Source of the DNA: Corylus avellana
Lineage: Eukaryota > Streptophyta > Magnoliopsida > Fagales > Betulaceae
Length of the DNA stretch: 64,000 bases
Direction: 5' to 3'
NCBI RefSeq assembly: GCF_901000735.1
Contig: NC_081547.1
Coordinates: 25,474,046 to 25,538,045, forward strand
Positions 12,106-22,928 of this stretch are shown here, one piece after another; position 1 is the stretch's first letter, and each line of letters opens with the position of its first letter. The notes below the pieces were generated by a model that saw only the letters and a program-made list of their open reading frames with translations, was not told the origin of the DNA and did not search any database. The translations under genes and the position numbers were made by a program.

Positions 12106-12690
12106 AATTAAATAATTAGTTAACTTAGTTTAATGCACAATACACTAGTTAACTATAAATAATTATACACTATATGACTACATAATTAATATTTTAACTA
12201 TATATATTTAGTATTTATGCTACATACTATATAAGCATGAATACTATTTATAATATATAAACTATTTACTAAGTTATATACTATATAAGCTATTTTAATA
12301 ACTAAACCAATTAAATAATTAGTTAACTTAGTTTAATGCACAATACACTAGTTAACTATAAATAATTATACACTATATGACTACATAATTAATATTTTAA
12401 CTATATATATTTAGTATTTATGCTACATACTATATAAGCATGAATACTATTTATAATATATAAACTATTTACTAAGTTATATACTATATAAGCTATTTTA
12501 ATAACTAAACCAATTAAATAATTAGTTAACTTAGTTTAATGCACAATACACTAGTTAACTATAAATAATTATACACTATATGACTACATAATTAATATTT
12601 TAACTATATATATTTAGTATTTATGCTACATACTATATAAGCATGAATACTATTTATAATATATAAACTATTTACTAAGTTATATATATA
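12106..12690. repeat. 203-bp tandem repeat, about 2.9 copies visible
   Basis: Units start at 12106, 12309 and 12512 with 'aattaaataattagttaac', and I saw no differences between them. The third copy breaks off near 12690 in a (TA)n run. The unit is very AT-rich and non-coding. The array is followed at once by what looks like a hAT-type 3' end, so it may be an internal array of that element. Confidence 0.95.
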
Positions 12691-12905
12691 TATACGAGTC
12701 GCTCTAATAAGCGAGTCGAGCCCTTATACAAGTATGTTCATGAACTTTAAACGAGCGAGCCGGGTTTTATACGAGTATGTATTGTTTAATAATTTAGTAT
12801 AGTTTCGTGTTCACGAGCGGCTCATTTAATAATCGAGTCAGGCAACTTTATCGAGCCAATCCCAAGCGAGCTTACGGGTAACTTTATCCGTTTACAGCCC
12901 TAAGC
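12691..12905. mobile_element. 3' end of a hAT-like non-autonomous element
   Basis: Repeated 'cgagtcg/cgagc' words and the end 'ttacagcccta' (near 12900) match the style of the complete element at 28310-29175, which ends 'aacagcccta'. The left end is not visible and may lie in the gap or left of the satellite. Confidence 0.55.
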
Positions 12906-13354
12906 GTATAGATAGTGGGAAGGAGTTGTGTTGAGGTGGAGATATCCAATTTTACAAAGGAGTAAGATGATTTTATTTTATGGTTCATATAGAATGGGCT
13001 TGGATCCAATGGGCCAATCACACACCATCTTTTCTTCTTTTTTTTTTTTTTTTTTCCTATTTATTCTGAATTAAAATATTAGAAAGATGATTGTTCGTAA
13101 TCGTGTGCCGGTGGTGCTGCATGCATTATGAAACATTGAAACCTAACATAAAATCGTTTTGGACGACCCGAAGTTGAAGCCCATTTAGTATGGAGTCAGA
13201 CCCACTACAAATGGGTTTGGTTCGGCTCAAAGTCCAATATTCAACTTATGGGGCTCTCAGTTGGATTCTTCCGGTCCAATGGGTGCATGGTTTTACAGCT
13301 GGCCTAATTAGAATTATCGGACTCCCCATGAATTTGCCTATGCATCACCCAAAT
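12906..13354. repeat. intergenic; 13146-13350 is PAL-flank homology
   Basis: From 13146 the sequence matches 32278-32480 downstream of PAL C. Shared blocks include 'ggacgacccgaagttg', 'cagttggattcttccggtcc', 'aatgggtgcatggttt' and 'ccccatgaatttgcc'. The match breaks at 13355, where a hAT-like element is inserted, and resumes at about 14985. This ties the PAL A/B and PAL C loci to one duplicated segment. Confidence 0.85.
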
Positions 13355-14977
13355 TAGGGGTGTCAATGCAAGCGGTTAAAAACCGCCAGCTAACCGCTTA
13401 ACCACTTAACCGTATTAACCGCCTAACCGTTATAACCACATAACGGTTAGCGGTTAAAAGTTATTAGGTTTATTAATTGTAACCGCTAACCGCCTTTTTA
13501 TATAATATATTTTTATAATTATAATTATAATTATATTTATACATATAACATAATCACTTTATCATTAAATTACTTTTTTTTTTTTAGATAATTAAATCAC
13601 TATTTGAGTATTAATATATTGTCACTATAATTTATATGATTATATCACATGATCAATTGATCATTAAATTATTTGATTATATAATAACAAATTATACATA
13701 TATAATATGACATAACTCGTAAGTATACCAATTCATACTAATACAACAATTAAGTATCTAGAGACTTAATTCCAATGTATATTATAAACTTATAAGTCTA
13801 TATATGTTATAAATTATAATTATACATATATACATATGAATAATATAAATGTATAAGATCAATACTTAATCATGTGATTCAATGACAATTCAAATACTTT
13901 ATTCAAGTTAATCATATTATTAATGTAACATGATAATGTGATTCATATAATATCAAATTAAGTAATTGGCATTAGATTAAATAATGTGTTACTTATAACC
14001 ACAATTGAAATATTAATGTATTATCATTTTAATTTATATGATTATATAATAACAAATTATACATATATAATATGACATAAGTCATAAATATACTAATTTA
14101 TACTAATACAACAATTAAGTACCTAGAGACTTAGTTCCAATGTATGTTATAAATTTATCAGTCTACGTATATGTTATAAATTATAATTATACATATATAC
14201 ATATGAATAATATAAATGTATAATATTAAAACTTAATCATATGATTCAATGACAATTCAAGTGTTTTATTCAAGTGAATCATATTATTAATGAACAATGA
14301 TAATGTGATTCGTATAATATCAAATTAGGTAATTGACATTTGATTAAACAATGTGTTACTTATGAACACAATTGAAGTATTAATGTATTATCATTCTAAT
14401 TTTAGTAATATTATCACTATAATTGATATGATTATATCACATGATGAATTGATCATTAAATCATATGATTATATAATAACAAATAATACATATAATCATA
14501 TATAATATGACATATAATCATATATATCATATGTTTTATTTGAACTTCTTTTATATGTTGGGTTGAACTTTTTTTATATGTTATGTTGATTTTTTTTTTT
14601 TTAAAACAAAAAAGTTAACCGGTTATAATTTAATATCTAAGGAACTTTTTTAAAAGTACAAGTAAATGTAAATTTGGGGTTAAATATTTTTGATTTTTCA
14701 ATATGGGCTATTTTTATATCAATTGGGCCTAAGAAGACACTAAAAATACAAAAAACAAATGAGGATAAAAAATGCTACCGTAATAAAAAAGCCCAATTTT
14801 GAAAAAACGGTTAGCGGGCGGTTACCTATTTCACTAACCGCTAATTAGCGGTTAGTAGCTAACTGCTAACCGCTAGGCAGTTAGCGGTTGCGATTAGTGA
14901 AATCTACTAACCGCTAAGACGGTTACGGTTAGCGGCTATTGCCAATAACCGCTAACCGTAACTGTATTACACCCCTA
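13355..14977. mobile_element. 1.6-kb hAT-like element with GCGGTTA subterminal repeats
   Basis: It starts taggggtgt and ends acaccccta, a terminal inverted repeat. Both ends hold many copies of 'gcggtta' or 'taaccgc' over about 150 bp, a usual subterminal design for non-autonomous hAT elements. The flanks 'acccaaat' and 'actcaaac' are a plausible degraded 8-bp target duplication (6 of 8 match). The interior is AT-rich, has no transposase frame, and contains internal direct repeats of about 366 bp. The PAL C flank lacks this insert. Confidence 0.85.
13600..14500. repeat. internal direct repeats of the hAT-like element
   Basis: The word 'gattatataataacaaat' occurs at about 13674, 14040 and 14468. 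Long diverged similarity surrounds the first two, including 'caattaagta' and 'gagacttagttccaatgtat'. This suggests internal duplication of a roughly 366-bp block. Confidence 0.7.
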
Positions 14978-15057
14978 ACTCAAACCAAATGCCAATGCCA
15001 ATGACCCACGACAACCATGCTTATTGACAATGGGCTTATGAGAGAAGCAATTTTACA

Positions 15058-15234
15058 AGAGAAATGTTAGGCTTACAAATACATTTTAGAAAAAAAATTT
15101 TACAAACTAATGTGACACAACATAATTAGATATGAGATAAATTCAAATGTTGAGAAATCCAATCATGTTGTGCCACATCAGTTTGTAAAAGTTTCTTTTT
15201 AAAAAAGTGTTTGTAAGCCTAGCATATACTTTTC
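15058..15234. mobile_element. 177-bp hAT-type MITE with perfect 8-bp TSD
   Basis: Inverted ends share 'taggcttacaaa' and 'tttgtaagccta'. Exact 8-bp duplicates 'attttaca' flank it at 15050-15057 and 15235-15242. It sits where homology to the PAL C 3' flank stops, so its insertion, or another event beside it, helped separate the flank from PAL A. Confidence 0.85.
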
Positions 15235-15242
15235 ATTTTACA

Positions 15243-16158
15243 AAATACTTTTTTTAAAAAAAAATAATAAAAAAAAAAAAAAAGATAAAAAATAAATAAG
15301 AAAGAAAGTAGTAGATGAGTATTGACGCAATATAGTTAAGAAAATGAATTTTCAAGAAGGCAAATTTAGAAGTTCAGTTAATCGAGCCCACACGACATGT
15401 TTAACTTATTATGGCTTGTTCTAGGTCACTATGAAAAAGTCATATCATTTTATTTTACTATTTTTTAATTTTTGAGTACCCCATTTAATCTTTGGATTAT
15501 TCTCATACTCTTGAAATCATATTTCATAACTCCTTACTAAAATACTCAAACTCGAGATTTATAATAATTAATTTTCATTAAATAAGTCTTAAACTTACGC
15601 AATTATTTTCCTTCGTGTTTTACAATTTAACAAGGTTGTTAGAGTATAGAGTGAGAAAATTCACTTGGCATCTGTGATGATTTGCATTCCCAATTAGTAA
15701 TTGTTCCAGAAGTGTCGTTCACAAGGGCCCTCCAAAACTCAATATGGCAAACTCACGTTTTACCAAGATGATCAGTAATAGCCATTTGAGCATAGCATAT
15801 TTGAGATTGTATTTAAAAAATATAACTTTTAAGTTTTTTTTTTTTAAAAAAAAAAACAATTTTTTTAACAAAAATTTCTTTTTTAAATTTTTGCTAAAAG
15901 TGATTTTGATCATTTTTAGGAATAAAAAAATACTTTTAAAATTTTTTTACCAAACATGCCAACTTCGCAATTCCAAAGACGCCATAAATCCACCATAGAC
16001 AAGAAGCTACTCGATCCTCCGAAACTTGCTATTTAAAATGACAAAATCAACGCACAAGAAAAGATGAAAAATTAAGGAAGAAACAGAAACACAGATAATA
16101 AGAAACAAGATTGGAGTCAAACCACACGACTACACGAGAGAACATCATTGAGTGTGTA
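15243..16158. other. intergenic between MITE and PAL duplication unit
   Basis: AT-rich, with long A/T runs near 15250-15290 and 15830-15860. A stretch at about 15805-15957 ('tttgagattgtattt' ... 'accaaacatgcc') recalls the Tourist-like family seen at 37278, 41267 and 59281, but its right end does not match well. No gene. Confidence 0.5.
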
Positions 16159-16336
16159 TCCCGTATATAAACTAAGATACACTCCTAATTCATTAAGGAA
16201 AAGGAAAACCAATCCTTAATGGAAAAAGAAAAACTCAATCCTTATTGAAAATGAAAACTAAAAAAAAAAAAAAAAAAAAAAAGCATAAATAAAATGCCAA
16301 CACTATTGTTGGTGCTGCATCAAACAGTGAAGCGTC

Positions 16337-18675
16337 TTAATTTATAGGAAGAGGAGCACCATTCCACTCTTTCATACAATCCATCATAGGATCATTTAAC
16401 TTCCCTTCACACATTGCCGAGAAAACCTTGTTGAATTCTTCACCCGGTGATCGAACTTTCTCACCGGTCAGCAAACCAGTTCCCAGTTCTTCTCTCACAA
16501 ACTTGTATAATGGGTAGGATCTGCAGTTCTTGATCAGGTTCGGGATTGCCGGTTTTCCATTCTCCAACTCTGTTCTTGCACTCTCTACTTCTTTTGGCAA
16601 AAGGGCCTTAAGCTCCTCCTCGAAGGATCCAATCTTTTGGAAAATGGATGTGCTTAAGTTCCTCTCTTTGTCGCCGTTGTTCAACGCGTGCTCCAGTAGA
16701 ACTTGCCTCAGCTTCTGCATTAATGGATAAGTTGCGTTGCAGGGATCATCAATGTAAGCAAAAACGTGCTCTCGGTCCACAGCTTTGAGCAAGTCCTTTT
16801 CACAAAATCTAGATGGGTGAAGGTCACCATTAGAGCCTATGCTCAAGACTCTCTTGGCCACCTTACTGACTGTATTCTTGACGGTGTTCTTAAAGTTGTC
16901 CTCCAAATGCCGCAGATCAATTGCTTGACATAATGCAACTAAGAAAGTGGATGACATGAGCTTCAAAATGTCAACAGCCTCGGCTGTCTTTCTTGACGAA
17001 ATCAGCCCCAAGGAGTTCACATCTTGATTATGTTGCTCAGCACTTTGGACGTGGTTGGTGACAGGATTGGCTAGGAATTGGAGTTCAGAGCAATAAGATG
17101 CCATGGCAATTTCCGCACCTTTGAACCCATAATCCAAGCTTGGATTGCGGCTTGCTGAGAGATTTGAAGGCAACCCATTGTTGTAAAAGTCATTTACAAG
17201 CTCGGAAAATTGAGCAAACATCAATTTTCCAATTGAAGCAATGGCTAGGCGGGTGTTATCCATAGAAACACCAATTGGGGTCCCTTGGAAATTCCCACCA
17301 TATAAAGCCTTATTCCTCGACACATCAATCAATGGGTTATTACTCACTGAGTTTATCTCCCGCTCAATCATTTTGGTTGCTGTCCTGATCACTTCAATCT
17401 GTGGACCTAGCCATTGGGGAGAGGTGCGAAGGGCGTAGCGGTCTTGTTTAGGCTTCTGAAGGGGATCAATCTCGTGCAACTTTTGAGCCGCTTTAACATA
17501 AGCACTTCCATCCAAAATGTGTTCCATTATTGCTGCAGCCTCTATTTGGCCGGCGTGGTGCTTCAATTTATGTGTCAAATGGTCTGTAAATTCTGGCTTT
17601 CCTTGCATGACTTCGGCAAAGATTGCCGATAAGATTTCGGACAAAACTGCTTGTATGTTGGCCTCAAAAAGTACCATGGAAGCTAGGCCAGACCCGACTG
17701 CAGTTCCATTCATGAGTGCTAGACCCTCATTGGGTAGAAACTCAAAAAACCCACCATTGATCCCAGCTAGCTTGAAGGCCTTGGTGGCGTCGAGGGACTC
17801 TCCACTGGGACCTATGGCCTTGGAATTGGACCTACCTATCAAAAGTCCGGCTAAATAGGATAGAGGAAGCATGTCGCCTGATGCAGTTAATGTACCCCGT
17901 AGAGGCAAGCGTGGGGTAATATTGTGGTTGAGTAACTTGGTGATGGCTTCCATGATTTCAAATCTAATGCCAGAGTAGCCTTGGAGGAGGGTGTTGATCC
18001 TCACCAGCATAGCCGCCCTGGTTGCCGAGTGAGGTAATGTGTGGCAAGATTCAGTGCCATTACCAAATATTCCAGCATTCAAGAATCTGGTGCAACAAAA
18101 TCCCATGAAGATATATTAGCAAAGATTGATAAGCGCATGAAATTTTACTCATATTGTCTAATCTTGTAATACTCTCAGTACTGTCTCTCTGTTCTTCCCC
18201 ACTATCTGTCTCTCTTGTTCTATTAGACAACAAAGACTCTAGTTTTTTTCAATGGAAGTCTTAATTAAGTTGATAATTAATCAAGATTATTAACTAACCT
18301 AGAAAAAATAGATTAACTAGTACTTGTGTAGCAAGTAATTGAATACCTAATAAGTTCCTTCTGAAGGGATCCGCCCTGCTTGGTGCTCTTGTTCATGTTG
18401 TCCATCATCCACTCACTGCTCGCCTTCACCCCTGCTCGAGCCGCCTCCGAGAGCTCGACTTTGACGCCGGCACCGTGGGTTGCAATCGCTGCCACCTGGG
18501 ATATGGTCAGCGTCTCGCCGCCGAGCAAGACGACTGGCTTCCGGTACTCTTTCAGCATGCGCTTCACCTCCTCTAGGTGACTGCCCTTGAGTGACTCCGC
18601 CGCCATGCCCCAGTTCAACGGGTCACTATTGCACAAGTTCATTGCATTTGCAGCACCGTTGCCATTGCATGCCAT
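16337..18675 (-). CDS. PAL: phenylalanine ammonia-lyase, PAL A (lid-loop Tyr missing)
   Basis: PAL deaminates L-Phe to trans-cinnamate, the entry step of phenylpropanoid metabolism; it is a cytosolic homotetramer with an MIO cofactor. Exon 1 is 18347-18675 and exon 2 is 16337-18086. The 260-bp intron splits an Arg codon (AG|A), the conserved PAL intron site. The product is 692 aa against about 710-720 usual. Visible are the MIO triad in [25 protein letters not shown] and the C-terminal EWNGAPLP. The region after MMDNMNK jumps straight to STKQGG at 18385-18387: about 17 residues holding the lid loop Y-G-V-T-T-G-F-G are absent, in frame. That Tyr is catalytically essential in characterised PALs, so activity is doubtful. 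An in-frame upstream ATG (18750) lies in a probable leader intron and was not used. The coding sequence is identical to PAL B as far as I could see. Confidence 0.93.
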
Positions 18676-18681
18676 TGTTTC

Positions 18682-19305
18682 CTGGGAAGAAAAATTAACC
18701 ACAACAATGTGACGCATGCACGACAAGGAAGCACATACAAAATAAAACAATTTACATCATTTGATAAGGATAGAAGACCAGGAGACAGGTGTTCTCTCAC
18801 TTTTTTTTTTTAATTATTTATTTACATTCTACTAATCTAAGAATCTAAACATTAATTTTTTAAAAACTCAAAGATGTTGAATGACACTTGTTACTTATTA
18901 AAATAAATTTGAAAAAATTTCCTCTAAACTGATTTGGAGGAAATTTGTATTCATTTGATAAACCATCAATCAGACTCCCTCTCAAAATCAATTATTTGAT
19001 AACCCAAATGAGAAAAGCACAAATTAATTAACTACAACTCACTACAAATTAGCAATATCCTCTACTATACACCCATTGCCTTGGTTGTGGTGTTAATTAA
19101 GATCACTATTTTTTTTTTTTTTTAAGCAAACAAGGGAAAGGTTAATTAACCAATTTCTAAGCCAACAAGAAAACTACAGTGCGAGAACTACAAGCAAACA
19201 CTAAGAAATTGGTCATAAAATGACCTAGACCTCTCAATAACGGCAGAAAAAGCTGTTTAAACACCAAAACAGAACAAATGGCCAAATGGGTAGCTCTAAC
19301 CTTAC
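18682..19305 (-). other. probable 5'UTR (leader) intron of PAL A
   Basis: On the minus strand a strong acceptor, ttcttcccag, ends at 18682, six bases before the ATG. A good donor, gtaagg, starts at 19305. The upstream leader (about 19306-19570) contains no ATG and begins with sequence homologous to the PAL C leader. PAL C has only about 70 bp between that homologous block and its ATG and so lacks this intron or insertion. Confidence 0.55.
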
Positions 19306-19593
19306 CCAAACTCTTGCAAGGTAACAACAAAGGAAGTTATTGAAGAGAAAGCACGGTAAGATCAATAGGATTTGAAAATAGAGGACTCCTTATTTCGGTA
19401 CAAAAACTCAAGTAAAAAACACAAAAACACCCAAAAACCAAAAACAAGATCACTAGTTTGAATAGAAAGAAATGAGAGTAAGATGGCAAAGAAGCAACCT
19501 TAGTGGTTGTGCAGAGAGACAAAATGTGATAGGAAATTGTAATAAGCTGGGGAATGAAAATATTCCTGAGATGGCTCGGACCAAACGAGGTTC

Positions 19594-19604
19594 TTTTATA
19601 TATA
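19594..19604 (-). promoter_or_regulatory. TATA box of PAL A
   Basis: Minus-strand tatatataaaa, followed about 20-30 bp downstream by a leader homologous to that of PAL C ('ccatctcag', 'aatatttt'). Confidence 0.7.
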
Positions 19605-20251
19605 GAACTTCTGTCGGTTGTCTGGGTAGGCCCATGTGTTACTTGGAAATTGCACCTAGCCGTTGGATCATCACAATTTTGGACGGGAAAGATGATAACC
19701 AAGTGGCCCAATTGTGGACTATGACATGTGCATTATTGCGGGCTTTTACTTGTAAGACATTTTGACACATTATTTTTTCAACTATTTTTTAATTATTTTT
19801 TTATGCAAATCTAATGGATTTACTGTTGAATTTATAAATTCATGTAGATCTCACAAAAATTTAATGATAGATTCACCAATTCATTATACCAAAATGATTG
19901 AAATAATAATTTTTATCAATTCTCTTTAACTCGTCAATGATCAAAGCGAGGAGGAGGCTGGGTTTGTGGCAAAAAATTATTGTCAAAAATAATAAAATAA
20001 ATAAACAATTAAACATTATTTAATTATTGTATGAAACATATAACTTATAGGTTATATTTTAGTTGTTTTTGACCATTTTTCATATTTCGAAATGTCTTTA
20101 TATTCATAGTAAAGATATAAAGATGATTAGAGTTATCCCAAATATAATGTACCTTTTAAAATCATCATTAAATTTGAGTTGAACATTCACAATAATCATT
20201 GAAACATCATAAATTCATAATAGATGTAAAAGGAAATGGACAAACAAAATA

Positions 20252-20324
20252 GATTGTTTAGCATGCATGTTAAACAATCATTTAGCATGCATGTTATTCA
20301 CGTGAATAACATGCATGCTAAATG
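20252..20324. promoter_or_regulatory. adjacent palindromes with G-box core and RY repeats (copy 1)
   Basis: A 28-bp near-palindrome at 20252-20279 (26 of 28 positions symmetrical) is followed by a perfect 46-bp palindrome at 20279-20324 centred on CACGTG. Both contain CATGCATG (RY-type) words. They lie about 700 bp upstream of the PAL A TATA box. CACGTG and CATGCA are known bZIP/bHLH and B3-domain binding words; whether they act here is inference. The same structure could instead be a MITE hairpin or extrude as a cruciform. Confidence 0.8.
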
Positions 20325-20385
20325 TGTATTGAATAAATTAATACATGAAAATAAAGAAAACATTATATATATATATATATATATA

Positions 20386-20405
20386 NNNNNNNNNNNNNNN
20401 NNNNN
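20386..20405. other. assembly gap (20 N) between the two PAL units
   Basis: Twenty N between a (TA)n run and the start of copy 2. Short fixed-size gaps of this kind often mark joins of unknown or negative length. Confidence 0.99.
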
Positions 20406-20583
20406 TCCCGTATATAAACTAAGATACACTCCTAATTCATTAAGGAAAAGGAAAACCAATCCTTAATGGAAAAAGAAAAACTCAATCCTTATTGAAAATG
20501 AAAACTAAAAAAAAAAAAAAAAAAAAAAAGCATAAATAAAATGCCAACACTATTGTTGGTGCTGCATCAAACAGTGAAGCGTC

Positions 20584-22922
20584 TTAATTTATAGGAAGAG
20601 GAGCACCATTCCACTCTTTCATACAATCCATCATAGGATCATTTAACTTCCCTTCACACATTGCCGAGAAAACCTTGTTGAATTCTTCACCCGGTGATCG
20701 AACTTTCTCACCGGTCAGCAAACCAGTTCCCAGTTCTTCTCTCACAAACTTGTATAATGGGTAGGATCTGCAGTTCTTGATCAGGTTCGGGATTGCCGGT
20801 TTTCCATTCTCCAACTCTGTTCTTGCACTCTCTACTTCTTTTGGCAAAAGGGCCTTAAGCTCCTCCTCGAAGGATCCAATCTTTTGGAAAATGGATGTGC
20901 TTAAGTTCCTCTCTTTGTCGCCGTTGTTCAACGCGTGCTCCAGTAGAACTTGCCTCAGCTTCTGCATTAATGGATAAGTTGCGTTGCAGGGATCATCAAT
21001 GTAAGCAAAAACGTGCTCTCGGTCCACAGCTTTGAGCAAGTCCTTTTCACAAAATCTAGATGGGTGAAGGTCACCATTAGAGCCTATGCTCAAGACTCTC
21101 TTGGCCACCTTACTGACTGTATTCTTGACGGTGTTCTTAAAGTTGTCCTCCAAATGCCGCAGATCAATTGCTTGACATAATGCAACTAAGAAAGTGGATG
21201 ACATGAGCTTCAAAATGTCAACAGCCTCGGCTGTCTTTCTTGACGAAATCAGCCCCAAGGAGTTCACATCTTGATTATGTTGCTCAGCACTTTGGACGTG
21301 GTTGGTGACAGGATTGGCTAGGAATTGGAGTTCAGAGCAATAAGATGCCATGGCAATTTCCGCACCTTTGAACCCATAATCCAAGCTTGGATTGCGGCTT
21401 GCTGAGAGATTTGAAGGCAACCCATTGTTGTAAAAGTCATTTACAAGCTCGGAAAATTGAGCAAACATCAATTTTCCAATTGAAGCAATGGCTAGGCGGG
21501 TGTTATCCATAGAAACACCAATTGGGGTCCCTTGGAAATTCCCACCATATAAAGCCTTATTCCTCGACACATCAATCAATGGGTTATTACTCACTGAGTT
21601 TATCTCCCGCTCAATCATTTTGGTTGCTGTCCTGATCACTTCAATCTGTGGACCTAGCCATTGGGGAGAGGTGCGAAGGGCGTAGCGGTCTTGTTTAGGC
21701 TTCTGAAGGGGATCAATCTCGTGCAACTTTTGAGCCGCTTTAACATAAGCACTTCCATCCAAAATGTGTTCCATTATTGCTGCAGCCTCTATTTGGCCGG
21801 CGTGGTGCTTCAATTTATGTGTCAAATGGTCTGTAAATTCTGGCTTTCCTTGCATGACTTCGGCAAAGATTGCCGATAAGATTTCGGACAAAACTGCTTG
21901 TATGTTGGCCTCAAAAAGTACCATGGAAGCTAGGCCAGACCCGACTGCAGTTCCATTCATGAGTGCTAGACCCTCATTGGGTAGAAACTCAAAAAACCCA
22001 CCATTGATCCCAGCTAGCTTGAAGGCCTTGGTGGCGTCGAGGGACTCTCCACTGGGACCTATGGCCTTGGAATTGGACCTACCTATCAAAAGTCCGGCTA
22101 AATAGGATAGAGGAAGCATGTCGCCTGATGCAGTTAATGTACCCCGTAGAGGCAAGCGTGGGGTAATATTGTGGTTGAGTAACTTGGTGATGGCTTCCAT
22201 GATTTCAAATCTAATGCCAGAGTAGCCTTGGAGGAGGGTGTTGATCCTCACCAGCATAGCCGCCCTGGTTGCCGAGTGAGGTAATGTGTGGCAAGATTCA
22301 GTGCCATTACCAAATATTCCAGCATTCAAGAATCTGGTGCAACAAAATCCCATGAAGATATATTAGCAAAGATTGATAAGCGCATGAAATTTTACTCATA
22401 TTGTCTAATCTTGTAATACTCTCAGTACTGTCTCTCTGTTCTTCCCCACTATCTGTCTCTCTTGTTCTATTAGACAACAAAGACTCTAGTTTTTTTCAAT
22501 GGAAGTCTTAATTAAGTTGATAATTAATCAAGATTATTAACTAACCTAGAAAAAATAGATTAACTAGTACTTGTGTAGCAAGTAATTGAATACCTAATAA
22601 GTTCCTTCTGAAGGGATCCGCCCTGCTTGGTGCTCTTGTTCATGTTGTCCATCATCCACTCACTGCTCGCCTTCACCCCTGCTCGAGCCGCCTCCGAGAG
22701 CTCGACTTTGACGCCGGCACCGTGGGTTGCAATCGCTGCCACCTGGGATATGGTCAGCGTCTCGCCGCCGAGCAAGACGACTGGCTTCCGGTACTCTTTC
22801 AGCATGCGCTTCACCTCCTCTAGGTGACTGCCCTTGAGTGACTCCGCCGCCATGCCCCAGTTCAACGGGTCACTATTGCACAAGTTCATTGCATTTGCAG
22901 CACCGTTGCCATTGCATGCCAT
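20584..22922 (-). CDS. PAL: phenylalanine ammonia-lyase, PAL B (copy of PAL A)
   Basis: Exon 1 is 22594-22922, exon 2 is 20584-22333, intron 22334-22593. The predicted 692-aa protein is the same as PAL A, including the MIO triad TASGD, the altered LIGRSNSKA stretch after it (LTGRPNSKA is usual) and the missing lid-loop Tyr (junction at 22632-22634). Because even non-coding parts differ at only three visible sites, this is either a duplication too young to have diverged or the second haplotype placed in tandem by the assembler. If the latter, the locus has one gene here, not two. Confidence 0.88.
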
Positions 22923-22928
22923 TGTTTC

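Larger units (their letters stand above)
16159..20385. repeat. 4.2-kb duplicated unit, copy 1 (PAL A)
   Basis: Every position x here matches x+4247 in copy 2. I saw three substitutions (18939/23186, 19794/24041, 20114/24361) and no length change, even in homopolymers, until the (TA)n run at the right edge. It contains all of PAL A, its promoter and about 0.8 kb upstream. Confidence 0.95.

Noticed and set aside
12106..12690. CRISPR-like reading of the regular repeats
   Set aside because: The units are contiguous with no unique spacers, and the genome is a plant's; it is a satellite.
16530..17858. Open frames on the plus strand across the PAL exons (also in the other two copies)
   Set aside because: They are antisense shadows of a strongly biased coding sequence and resemble no protein.
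18676..18750. Upstream in-frame ATG giving a 25-residue longer PAL A (and PAL B at 22923-22997)
   Set aside because: It lies upstream of a strong acceptor (ttcttcccag) in a probable leader intron, and PAL proteins normally start close to the DPLNW motif, as the ATG at 18675 does.
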